64,000 nucleotides of DNA, from the NCBI GenBank assembly GCA_040219025.1, contig JAVJTE010000012.1, positions 1 through 64,000 on the forward strand, written 5' to 3'. The notes below the pieces were generated by a model, which did not search any database, was not told the origin of the DNA, and was given only the letters and a program-made list of their open reading frames with translations. The position numbers and the translations under genes were made by a program. Shown in pieces: positions 1 to 7,540 of this stretch. The DNA is from HT1-32 sp040219025. GTDB lineage: Bacteria; Pseudomonadota; Alphaproteobacteria; Rhodospirillales; HT1-32. The number at the start of each line of letters is the position of its first letter. The first letter of the stretch is position 1.

Positions 1-141
1 CTCGTTGAACGATTCTTCAACAAGATCAAGTTCTTCCGACGCATCGCCACCCGATATGACAAGCTCGGATCAACTTATCTCGCGATGGTGAAGCTCGCCG
101 CGATCAGAATATGGCTGCGATTTAATGAGTCTACGGCCTAA
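1..141 (+). CDS. IS5-family transposase, C-terminal fragment (cut by window edge)
   Basis: The first frame is open from the window edge and ends at TAA 139-141. It encodes about 46 residues resembling the extreme C-terminus of IS5-family (IS427-like) DDE transposases: an arginine/lysine-rich stretch with RFFNKIKFFRR, then RYDKL, then a hydrophobic helix with MVKLAAIRIWLRF. The catalytic residues would lie upstream, outside the window, so completeness of the element cannot be judged. The downstream pentapeptide gene begins inside this reading frame at 125. Family assignment rests on the C-terminal signature only. Confidence 0.75.
   Translation, partial: LVERFFNKIKFFRRIATRYDKLGSTYLAMVKLAAIRIWLRFNESTA
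1..141 (+). mobile_element. Right end of an IS5-type insertion sequence
   Basis: The transposase stop codon at 139-141 is taken as the approximate right boundary of the element. IS5-group elements commonly place the end of the transposase frame in or next to the terminal inverted repeat, and the segment 125-141 is the natural candidate for that repeat. The left end and target duplication lie outside the window, so the boundary is inferred. Confidence 0.5.
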
Positions 142-1123
142 ATTTCACGAGTTAGCCAACTATCAAGGAGCGACCTTCAACAAATTAGCTCGCTTTGACC
201 AAGTTATGTTTCAGAATGATGCCAATTTCCGAAACACAAATTTCCTAGAATTTGCCAAATTCGAGAGTACTTCCTTTCGAAAAACTGCTGATTTTACGCG
301 TGCGATTTTTCAATCTATCGCGATCTTCAAGAGTTCGACATTTGATGAACTCGCTACCTTCTACCACTGTAAGTTCCAATGGCATGTTAATTTTCGAGAA
401 GTCACTTTTGGGGAGAACGTTGATCTCAGGGGAGCAGCCAACCAAGAAGACATCAAACGAATAACTGGTACCGTCCGTTTTGATGATGTGACGTTTTCCA
501 AAACAGTAGATTTTACAAATCGAGAATTTCTAAATACGACCTCCTTCAATGACACTCTTTTCCATACCCATGCACCCGTTTTCGCCAACACCAGACTCCA
601 CGAAGGCACCACCTGGCATGGGGTCCAATGGCCGGGGACACCAGACGACCCGATAGCAGCCCGAGATATGGCCGATGCCTACAGTCATCTGCGGCGACGG
701 TCGAATGCTATTCAGGATCATGAGGCGGAACTGGATTTCTATGGCCGGGAATTGCGGGCGAAGCGAGCGGCAGTTGGTGGGGCGACCGGGTTTCTGATCT
801 CGCTGTATGAGTGGAGTTGCGGGTTTGGGGCAAGTGTGGGGCTGCCACTGGTCTGGTTGTTCGGGCTTTGGGCATCTGGTCCGCCATTCTGTCGCGCATT
901 GCTCCGGCTGGAAGGGGCCGCCGAAATAGACGGCCTCACTCTCTACGGCTTCAGTCTGGCCAGCGTCGGTGGATTCTTCGGAATGCGGAAAGAATTTTTT
1001 GCTGAGTTTATGAAAGATCTACCTGGAACCGTTCTGGCCCTCTCCGGAGCGCAAAGTCTGCTGGGAGCGGTGTTTGTGTTTTTACTCGGGCTGTCGCTGC
1101 GTAACCGGTTCCGGATCAAATAG
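125..1123 (+). CDS. Pentapeptide-repeat membrane protein, probably truncated at its N-terminus by the IS
   Basis: 332 aa. Residues about 10-100 are degenerate pentapeptide repeats with phenylalanine at the central position (units such as ATFNK, ARFDQ, ANFRN, ADFTR), which normally build a right-handed beta-helix. A second short repeat stretch follows near 115-150. Residues about 180-215 form a charged helix. The C-terminal third has hydrophobic segments near 230-250, 265-285 and 305-325 and ends in LSLRNRFRIK. The first ATG in frame lies inside the transposase end, so the original N-terminus is probably lost and the IS supplies the start codon. The 5' half is clearly more AT-rich than the rest of the window, which may mark transfer or weak selection. 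Function unknown. Confidence 0.7.
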   Translation: MSLRPKFHELANYQGATFNKLARFDQVMFQNDANFRNTNFLEFAKFESTSFRKTADFTRAIFQSIAIFKSSTFDELATFYHCKFQWHVNFREVTFGENVDLRGAANQEDIKRITGTVRFDDVTFSKTVDFTNREFLNTTSFNDTLFHTHAPVFANTRLHEGTTWHGVQWPGTPDDPIAARDMADAYSHLRRRSNAIQDHEAELDFYGRELRAKRAAVGGATGFLISLYEWSCGFGASVGLPLVWLFGLWASGPPFCRALLRLEGAAEIDGLTLYGFSLASVGGFFGMRKEFFAEFMKDLPGTVLALSGAQSLLGAVFVFLLGLSLRNRFRIK

Positions 1124-1182
1124 GCGATCCTCCGAAACCCGGCTTCGCCGCTCCCTGATTCATGAGATCTTTTTTTGTTGAA

Positions 1183-1223
1183 ATCCTCATCCTGAGGAGG
1201 GCTGAAAGCCCGTCTCGAAGGAT
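1183..1223. repeat. Palindromic intergenic repeat element
   Basis: This contains nested inverted repeats: CCTCA/TGAGG at 1185-1197, GGGCT/AGCCC at 1199-1211 and outer ATCCT/AGGAT at 1183-1187 and 1219-1223. The pattern resembles the dispersed intergenic palindromes that begin CCTCATCCTGAGGAG and end GTCTCGAAGGATG in many alphaproteobacterial genomes. It lies between the pentapeptide gene and the convergent purine phosphorylase gene. A role as transcript end or RNA-stability element is possible but not shown. Confidence 0.65.
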
Positions 1224-1261
1224 GGCGGCAGGGCAGGATTGACCCGGTTTCAGCTCCCCCC

Positions 1262-1344
1262 CTCCTCACCTTGAGCCTGTTTCGGGACCCGGCGGCTGAC
1301 CTGAACGGGGGTGATCCTGAAACGAGTTCAGGATGAGGGGGGAA
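1262..1344. repeat. Second intergenic repeat with an 8-bp palindrome
   Basis: An exact inverted repeat, ATCCTGAA at 1314-1321 and TTCAGGAT at 1327-1334, has a 5-base loop. It lies in a block that begins CCTCCTCACC and ends GGATGAGGGGG, so the block ends are roughly complementary. The composition looks like another dispersed repeat family rather than unique sequence. Together with 1183-1223 it fills most of the 285-base gap between the flanking convergent genes, and no coding sequence was seen there. Confidence 0.45.
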
Positions 1345-1408
1345 GGAGATGAGGGCGAGTGATTGGTTGGCGGTATCTGTAGTCTGTCAGGTGAGCTGTG
1401 TCTGCGGG

Positions 1409-2194
1409 TCAGGTCAGCCAGCGGGTGAGGAGGCGGGTGAGGCTTTCGCCGCCGGATTTTGCCTGTTCCATGGTATGGTCGTGGCTGAGGACTTCGTCGC
1501 TCATGCCCGCCGCCATGTTGGTGATGTTGGAAATGGCGGCGACGCGCAGGCCGAGGAAGCGGGCGATGATGACTTCGGGGACAGTGGACATGCCGACCGC
1601 ATCGCCGCCCCACATTTTTACCGCACGGATTTCCGCCGGGGTCTCAAAGGTCGGGCCGGAGAACCAGACATAGACACCGTCATGGAGGTCGATGCTCTCC
1701 GCCTCCGCGGCCCTGTGCAGGGCGGCCGCATGATCCGCATCATAGGCATCGGCCATGTTCAGAAACCGTTTCGGGGAGGCTTCCCCGATCAGCGGGTTTA
1801 TCCCGGCAAAATTGATATGGTCCGACAGCAGCATCAGCTGGCCCGGCCCCATATCCGGACGCAGCGACCCCGCTGCGTTGGTGAGAACCAGCGTTTCACA
1901 GCCAAGTGCCGCCAGCGTCTCGATTGCCGGGCGCATGGCATCGGCCCGCCCGGATTCATAATAATGCGCCCTGCCCTGCAACATCGCGACATCCCTGTTG
2001 CCGAGGCGGCCAAGAATCAGCTTGCCGCCATGACCCTGAACGGACGGAACCGGAAATCCGGGCAGGTCTGCATAGTCGATCACACTGCGGTCCAGAACCG
2101 CATCGCCCAGCCCGCCAAGGCCACTGCCCAGAACAATGCCGACGGTGGGGGAGATATCTGTTCCTGCGCGGATGATGTCGGCGGCAGCTGTCAT
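1409..2194 (-). CDS. punA: Purine nucleoside phosphorylase
   Basis: 261 aa. It cleaves purine (deoxy)nucleosides with phosphate to the free base and (deoxy)ribose-1-phosphate in the cytoplasm. The trimeric PNP family signatures are present: the phosphate loop GSGLGGLGD near residue 23, GRAHYYE near 75, TNAAGSL near 105, and the base-binding region with GPTFETPAE near 180 and the SNITNMAAG segment near 220. It is the last gene of the leftward nucleoside uptake operon and overlaps cdd by 4 bases (ATGA type), so translation is probably coupled. Length is normal for the family. Substrate preference between guanosine/inosine and deoxy forms cannot be read from sequence. Confidence 0.93.
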   Translation of the reverse strand: MTAAADIIRAGTDISPTVGIVLGSGLGGLGDAVLDRSVIDYADLPGFPVPSVQGHGGKLILGRLGNRDVAMLQGRAHYYESGRADAMRPAIETLAALGCETLVLTNAAGSLRPDMGPGQLMLLSDHINFAGINPLIGEASPKRFLNMADAYDADHAAALHRAAEAESIDLHDGVYVWFSGPTFETPAEIRAVKMWGGDAVGMSTVPEVIIARFLGLRVAAISNITNMAAGMSDEVLSHDHTMEQAKSGGESLTRLLTRWLT

Positions 2195-2580
2195 CGCAGG
2201 TTCTCCGGGCCGAAACTTTCCGGCAGTAATTCAGCCAGTGTAAAGCTGCGGCGATGTCCCTCCGGCCCGCAGATATGGATGGCCGTGTCCTGACCTGCGA
2301 ATTCACGGATTTTCTGACGGCAGCCGCCACAGGGCGTGACCAGTGCATCGCCGGGACCGATGACGCAGACTTCCCTGATCTGCCGTTCGCCCGCCATGAC
2401 CATTGCCGCGATGGCCGAAGCCTCCGCGCACCAGCCCTGCGGATAGGCCGCGTTCTCGACATTGCAGCCGGCATAAACCGCACCGCTTTCCCCCCGCACG
2501 GCAGCCCCGACCGGGAAGCCGGAATAGGGCGCGTATGATTTTGCCATCGCCGCGCGGGCTGCCTGTATCAGATCATCCAT
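2191..2580 (-). CDS. cdd: Cytidine deaminase
   Basis: 129 aa, the usual length of the small homotetrameric cytidine deaminases, which convert (deoxy)cytidine to (deoxy)uridine. The zinc site is visible: CAEASA, with Cys ligand and catalytic Glu near residue 53, and PCGGCRQ, with two Cys ligands near residue 85. The substrate loop GCNVENAAYP lies near 40. It lies 3 bases after the upstream permease and overlaps punA by 4 bases. Its place in the nucleoside transport operon argues for salvage of imported pyrimidine nucleosides. Confidence 0.95.
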   Translation of the reverse strand: MDDLIQAARAAMAKSYAPYSGFPVGAAVRGESGAVYAGCNVENAAYPQGWCAEASAIAAMVMAGERQIREVCVIGPGDALVTPCGGCRQKIREFAGQDTAIHICGPEGHRRSFTLAELLPESFGPENLR

Positions 2581-2583
2581 ATC

Positions 2584-3555
2584 CTAGCGCTCTTTCACAT
2601 AGGGGACGCCCAGTGCTTTGGGGGCCGTCGCCTTGCCGATGAAACCGGCCAGCAGGATGACGGTGAGAATATAGGGCAATGCCTGAATAAGCTGCACCGG
2701 GGCTTCACCGATGAACGGCAGATCAACACCCTGCAGGCGGACCGCAACCGCATCCAGAAATCCGAACAACAGGCAGGCCGCGAAGGCCATAAAGGGACGC
2801 CATTTGCCGAAGATCAGCGCCGCAAGCGCGATATATCCCTGCCCCGCCGTCATATGCGGCAGGAAGGACGCATTCTGCCCGATCGACAGATAGGTGCCGG
2901 CAATGCCACAGAGCAGCCCGGCGCAGATCACCGCAGAATAGCGCAGGCCGGCGACCGAAATTCCGGCGGTATCCACCGCATTCGGTGCCTCGCCAACCGC
3001 CCGGATACGCAGCCCGAACCTTGTATGGAAGACAATCCACCAGGTCAGGGGGACCGTCAGCAAGGCCACATATCCCAGCAGGTTATGCCCGCTGAGCAAT
3101 TCCTGATAGAGCGGGCCGATGACCGGCAGCTGGCCAATGGCTTCCGCCCCCGGGAGGATGATCGGCAGAAACCGGGCTTCATCCGGCAGGCTGGGGGTCT
3201 GGCCGCCACGGGAGAACCAGGCAATACCGAGGACAATGGTCAGACCGGCAACCAGCACGTTGAGGGCGACACCGCTGACCACATGTTCGCCCCTGTGGGT
3301 GATACAGGCAAAACCGTGAATCAGGGCCAGCCCGACAGAGACCAGAATGCCACAACCAAGCCCGGCCCAAGGCGACCCGGTATAGGATGCCGCTGCGGCG
3401 GCGGCAAAAGCCGCCCCCAGCATTTTACCCTCCAGACCGATATCGATCACGCCGGAGCGCTCGGAAAACAGGCCGGCCATTGCGGCCAGCATCAGCGGAG
3501 CCGCAACCCGCAGGGTCGCATCAAGGGTCAGCAACAGGGTGAGCCAGTGTTCCAT
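2584..3555 (-). CDS. Nucleoside ABC transporter permease (YufQ/NupQ-like)
   Basis: 323 aa with about 8-10 hydrophobic segments, a member of the BPD_transp_2 (LivH/RbsC-like) inner-membrane permeases. The motif RAVGEAPNAVDTAGISV near residue 190 is the cytoplasmic coupling loop typical of this group, and GQGYIALAALIFGKW near 240 follows it. In BMP-type transporters two different permeases pair with one double ATPase, and the neighbouring gene 3562-4692 is the partner. It lies 6 bases after that gene and 3 bases before cdd. The substrate is inferred to be nucleosides from the operon's deaminase and phosphorylase. Confidence 0.9.
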   Translation of the reverse strand: MEHWLTLLLTLDATLRVAAPLMLAAMAGLFSERSGVIDIGLEGKMLGAAFAAAAAASYTGSPWAGLGCGILVSVGLALIHGFACITHRGEHVVSGVALNVLVAGLTIVLGIAWFSRGGQTPSLPDEARFLPIILPGAEAIGQLPVIGPLYQELLSGHNLLGYVALLTVPLTWWIVFHTRFGLRIRAVGEAPNAVDTAGISVAGLRYSAVICAGLLCGIAGTYLSIGQNASFLPHMTAGQGYIALAALIFGKWRPFMAFAACLLFGFLDAVAVRLQGVDLPFIGEAPVQLIQALPYILTVILLAGFIGKATAPKALGVPYVKER

Positions 3556-3561
3556 GACGGC

Positions 3562-4692
3562 CTAGCCTTCCATTGCACGGGCCGCAGCAAGCGCCAGCAT
3601 GCGTTTGCGGAAAAGCCGTTCCAGCGGCGGTCGCACCATCAGGGCCAGCGCCCCGGAAAACAGGATCACCAGCCCCTGAATGACCACAACCATATCGCGG
3701 GTCATGCCGGGAATTTCAAAGGCCAGTTCGGCCCCGCCCTGATACAGCGCCCCGAACAGCAGGCTGGCCAGCACGATGCCAAAAGGATGGTTCCGGCCCA
3801 TCAGTGCCACTGCAATGCCGGTGAAGCCGTAGCCCGCCGTGAAATCGAGCATCAGGCGATGCTGCACACCAATCAGCTCATTAACCCCGACAAACCCGGC
3901 AAGGCCGCCGGAGATGCACATCGCCAGCACGATCACCTTCTTCGGGTCAATGCCGGCATAAATGGCCGCAGCCTCATTAAAGCCGACCGTCCGGATTTCA
4001 TAGCCCCAGCGGGTCTTCCAGATAAGCAGCCAGACCGCAACACAGCAGATAAGCGCCCAGACCAGCGACAGGTTCAGTGGTGATGGAGTGATCTGAACGC
4101 CAGCCCAGCCTGCAACTTCATGGGCAAAGGGCAGCCATGCGCTCTCGGCAAATTCACGGCTTTCGGGTGACATCTGGCCCGGCTGGATGAACACGTTCAC
4201 CATCAGATAGACCATCAGCGAGGCCGCGATGAAATTGAACATGATGGTGGTGATGACAACATGGCTGCCGCGATAGGCCTGCAACCAGCCCGGTATGAAG
4301 GCCCAGAACCCGCCGAAAGCCGCAGCAGCCAGCACTGCCAGCGGAATCAGCACGAATCCCGGCAGATACGGATCCAGCCAGAGACAGACCAGCCCTACAC
4401 CAAGCCCGCCGATATAGGCCTGCCCCTCGCCCCCGATATTGAACAGCCCGGCATGAAAGGCGACGGAAACCGCAAGGCCGGTAAAGATGAAATTGGTTGC
4501 GTAATACAGGGTGTAGCCAATTGCCTCCTGAAAGCCGAAAGCGCCATTGATCAGCACCAGCAGAACCTCAACCGGGCTCTCGCCGACGGCGAGCACGATC
4601 AGACCTGCGGCAAGGAAGGCCAGCGTCAGGTTGATCAGCGGGATAGCGAGGACATCGACCCAGCGTGGCAGCGTGTCAGAGGAGACAGCCAT
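3562..4692 (-). CDS. Nucleoside ABC transporter permease (YufP/NupP-like)
   Basis: 376 aa with about 8-10 membrane segments, the longer permease of a BMP-type ABC importer. A short cytoplasmic N-terminus (LPRWVDVL) leads into the first helix near residue 17. The coupling loop RTVGFNEAAAIYAGI lies near residue 235. It is followed by helices containing GYGFTGIAVALMGRNHPFG, which is typical of the family. The C-terminus is basic (RLFRKRML). It starts 3 bases downstream of the ATPase gene and ends 6 bases before the second permease, consistent with one transcript. Confidence 0.9.
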   Translation of the reverse strand: MAVSSDTLPRWVDVLAIPLINLTLAFLAAGLIVLAVGESPVEVLLVLINGAFGFQEAIGYTLYYATNFIFTGLAVSVAFHAGLFNIGGEGQAYIGGLGVGLVCLWLDPYLPGFVLIPLAVLAAAAFGGFWAFIPGWLQAYRGSHVVITTIMFNFIAASLMVYLMVNVFIQPGQMSPESREFAESAWLPFAHEVAGWAGVQITPSPLNLSLVWALICCVAVWLLIWKTRWGYEIRTVGFNEAAAIYAGIDPKKVIVLAMCISGGLAGFVGVNELIGVQHRLMLDFTAGYGFTGIAVALMGRNHPFGIVLASLLFGALYQGGAELAFEIPGMTRDMVVVIQGLVILFSGALALMVRPPLERLFRKRMLALAAARAMEG

Positions 4693-4695
4693 CTG

Positions 4696-6279
4696 TCAGG
4701 CCCCCGGCAGAATCGGGTTGGCATTGGCCATCATCAGGCCGAGATGGCGCTCGTTCGCTTTCGCCCCGTCGACCCGCCCGACAATCCGCCCTTCAAACAT
4801 CACCAGAATGCGGTCCGCCAGCGCCATGATTTCTTCCAGCTCGACAGAAACCAGCAGGATGGCCGCCCCACGGTCACGCTGGGCCACCAGATTTCTATGA
4901 ATGAACTCGATGGCCCCGATATCCACGCCCCGGGTCGGCTGGCCAACCAGCAGGACATCCGGCTGGCGTATCATTTCCCGCGCCAGAACCAGTTTCTGCT
5001 GATTACCGCCGGAAAAGTTACCGGATTTCAGTCGCGGATTGCGCGGGCGAACGTCATACCCCTCCATCTTGTCGACGCAATCCTGCAATATATGACCGGC
5101 ATTCATCAGGACCCTGTCATTATACCGGTCATGACGGTGATAGCCGAGGATAGAGGACTCACTGGCATCGAAAGGCGTGACCAGCCCCATGCGAATCCGG
5201 TCTTCCGGAACATGTGCCAGTCCCATGTCGCGCAGGCTGGCCGCCGTCCGTTCCGTCTTTGGAAAAATGTCGTGATCGTTGACGGATATCCGGCCTTTGC
5301 GGAATCCCCTGATGCCCGCCAGCACTTCCAGAAGCTCGCTCTGCCCGTTACCGGATACTCCGGCAATTCCAACGATCTCACCAGACCGGACTTCCAGACT
5401 GAGATTGTCGATCCGCTTCACACCGTCCGGATCGAAGGCGGTCAGGCTGTCGACCAGCAACCGGACCTTGCCGGGTTTCGCATCGCCCTTTGGCACCCGC
5501 ATGACCACCTTGCGGCCAACCATCAGTTCCGCCAGTTCTTCGCGATCGGTATCCGCGATTGCACGGTGGGCCACCATCTCGCCCCGGCGCATGACCGAAA
5601 CATTGTCTGTGATCGCCAGAATTTCCTGCAGCTTGTGGGTGATCAGGATAACCGTGACACCCTGCTCACGAAGTGCGGAGAAGATACCGAACAACTGATC
5701 GGTTTCCTGTGGCGTCAGCACCCCCGTCGGCTCATCAAGGATCAGAATCTCGGCCCCCCGATAGAGCGCCTTGAGAATTTCGATCCGCTGTTGCTGTCCG
5801 ACTGTCAGTTCCGAAACCGGGGTGTCGAGCGGTGTCGCCAGGCCATAATCCTTTGCCAGTCTTTTCAGTTCAGCCCGGCACCGGGCCGCACCTTTTGCCA
5901 GTGTCAGGCCGCCTTCACTGCCCAGCATCACGTTCTCGATGGCGGTGAATGTGTTCACCAGCATGAAATGCTGGTGCACCATGCCGATACCCGCCGCGAT
6001 GGCCTGCGACGAGGAACGGATGCGCACCTTGTGACCGTTTAAATAGATATCCCCGGAATCAGCTTCATAGAAGCCGTAGAGTATCGACATCAGTGTCGAT
6101 TTGCCGGCCCCGTTCTCACCAACGATACCGTGGATAGTCCCCTTCGGAACCACCAGATCAACACCCCGGTTGGCATGCACGGCACCGAACCGTTTGTCGA
6201 TACCACGCAACTCAATCGCCGGGGGCGGAACCGTAGCCCCGCCCCCCGCCGGTTCAGATGATACCGTTGATGTCATCAC
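4696..6279 (-). CDS. Nucleoside ABC transporter ATP-binding protein (YufO/NupO-like, two nucleotide-binding domains)
   Basis: 527 aa with two ABC domains in tandem, as in sugar and nucleoside importers of the RbsA/YufO class. The first domain has Walker A GENGAGKST near residue 56, signature LTVGQQQR near 158 and Walker B ILILDEPTGVL near 180. The second has the weakened Walker A GVSGNGQSEL near 310, signature FSGGNQQK near 418 and VGQPTRGVDIG in place of a canonical Walker B, so ATP hydrolysis is probably asymmetric. The start lies 20 bases after the binding-protein gene. It energises the two downstream permeases. Confidence 0.93.
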   Translation of the reverse strand: MMTSTVSSEPAGGGATVPPPAIELRGIDKRFGAVHANRGVDLVVPKGTIHGIVGENGAGKSTLMSILYGFYEADSGDIYLNGHKVRIRSSSQAIAAGIGMVHQHFMLVNTFTAIENVMLGSEGGLTLAKGAARCRAELKRLAKDYGLATPLDTPVSELTVGQQQRIEILKALYRGAEILILDEPTGVLTPQETDQLFGIFSALREQGVTVILITHKLQEILAITDNVSVMRRGEMVAHRAIADTDREELAELMVGRKVVMRVPKGDAKPGKVRLLVDSLTAFDPDGVKRIDNLSLEVRSGEIVGIAGVSGNGQSELLEVLAGIRGFRKGRISVNDHDIFPKTERTAASLRDMGLAHVPEDRIRMGLVTPFDASESSILGYHRHDRYNDRVLMNAGHILQDCVDKMEGYDVRPRNPRLKSGNFSGGNQQKLVLAREMIRQPDVLLVGQPTRGVDIGAIEFIHRNLVAQRDRGAAILLVSVELEEIMALADRILVMFEGRIVGRVDGAKANERHLGLMMANANPILPGA

Positions 6280-6299
6280 AGCAGCCGGACGTTAACGTC

Positions 6300-7295
6300 C
6301 TACAGGCTGCATTTATTATCGGCCATATAGTCATGGACCTTCAGGTCGCCGGCAATAATCGCCGCTGACGCCTTCTCGACCGCAGCCTTCATATCGGCTG
6401 TGATCAGCGCCTCGTTATGCTCGTCGAGCGCCCAGCCGACACCGTTATCAGCAAGACCCAGAACCTTGACGCCCGGTTCAAAAGTACCGTCCATCGCGGA
6501 CTTGAAAGTTTCATAGGCGGCCACATCAACCCGCTTCAGCATGGAAGTCAGCATGGTGCCCGGCTGCAGGTGGTTCTGATTGGAATCGACCCCGATTGCG
6601 AATTTGTCGTTATCCCTGGCGGCCTGCAGAACGCCGATCCCGGTGCTGCCTGCTGCGGCATAGACAACGTCGGCCCCGCGGTCGAACTGGCTTTTCGCGA
6701 GTTCGGCACCCTTTGTCGGGTTATTCCAGGCAGCCGGTGTGGAGCCGGTCATGTTCTCGAACACTTCAGCATCGGCGTTCGCATGCTTTGCCCCCTGCGC
6801 ATAGCCGCAGGCGAATTTTCGGATCAGCGGAATATCCATGCCGCCGACGAAGCCGACCTTTCCGGTTTTCGAGGCCATCGCTGCCAGAATACCGACCAGG
6901 AACGAACCTTCATGTTCCTTGAAGACGATGGACTGGACGTTCGGCAGATCAACAACCGCATCGATGATCGCGAATTTCACTTTCGGAAACTCCTTCGCGA
7001 CCTTTTCGATGGCTGCGGCCTGGGCGAAGCCTACGCCCAGCACAACGTCGGAGCCGCGCTGCGCCATGCGGCGAATCGCCTGTTCGCGCTGCGACGGGTT
7101 CGTGACTTCAAATTCCCGGTACTTGATGCCCGTCTCCTTGGCGAACTTTTCAACGCCGTTGAAGACCCCTTCATTGAAGGATTTGTCGAACTTCCCACCC
7201 ATATCGAAGACGACAGCAGGCTGAATATCCGCCGCCTGTGCAGTGGAAACCGAAAGAAATGCGGCTGCGGCCGCAACGCTGATCAGGCGTATCAT
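6300..7295 (-). CDS. BMP-family nucleoside-binding lipoprotein-like periplasmic protein
   Basis: 331 aa. A signal peptide with a hydrophobic core AAAAAFLSVSTAQA is cleaved near residue 21, and no lipobox Cys is evident, so the mature protein is probably soluble in the periplasm. The family pattern is clear: DMGGKFDKSFNEG near residue 30, RRMAQRGSDVVLGVGF near 75, GFVGGMDIPLI near 145, YAAAGSTGIGVL near 210 and GVDSNQNHL near 235. BMP proteins bind purine or general nucleosides. It is the first gene of the leftward operon that ends with punA, so expression of the whole set should be driven from the gap upstream of 7295. Confidence 0.92.
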   Translation of the reverse strand: MIRLISVAAAAAFLSVSTAQAADIQPAVVFDMGGKFDKSFNEGVFNGVEKFAKETGIKYREFEVTNPSQREQAIRRMAQRGSDVVLGVGFAQAAAIEKVAKEFPKVKFAIIDAVVDLPNVQSIVFKEHEGSFLVGILAAMASKTGKVGFVGGMDIPLIRKFACGYAQGAKHANADAEVFENMTGSTPAAWNNPTKGAELAKSQFDRGADVVYAAAGSTGIGVLQAARDNDKFAIGVDSNQNHLQPGTMLTSMLKRVDVAAYETFKSAMDGTFEPGVKVLGLADNGVGWALDEHNEALITADMKAAVEKASAAIIAGDLKVHDYMADNKCSL

Positions 7296-7540
7296 GATGT
7301 CTGTCCCTGGTTAAATTATCCCCTCGAGGGATTTGAGTTTATCGGTTGTCCTGCGTCTGACAATCCCGAAGCACAGGCTAACCACCCGGCTCGGCCGCAT
7401 AAACCGGTTTTCCGGTATCTCACAGGTTTGTGCGGGTGACAGTTTTGTTGCGGGATCTGCCGCCCGGGTACAAACTGTTCCGGAAATTACCTGATGTTTC
7501 GATATCACCGTTCGCAATCGACAAACTGGGATGCAAAACC
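7296..7540. promoter_or_regulatory. Divergent control region between nucleoside transport operon and 5'-nucleotidase
   Basis: A 245-base gap separates two divergent units that act on the same substrates, so shared regulation is likely. A perfect 10-base palindrome CCCTCGAGGG lies at 7321-7330, close to the leftward start, and could be an operator. No confident -35/-10 pair was identified. An in-frame ATG-less extension of the nucleotidase frame reaches 7430 but lacks a ribosome site. Confidence 0.4.

Noticed and set aside
2854..4083. 409-codon plus-strand frame
   Set aside because: It is antisense to both nucleoside permeases, is full of low-complexity Q/G/R/D, and matches no known family.
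4261..6042. Long 593-codon frame on the plus strand
   Set aside because: It lies antisense to the permease and ATPase genes, has no domain and a Q/H/R-rich shadow composition caused by the high-GC codon use of the real genes.
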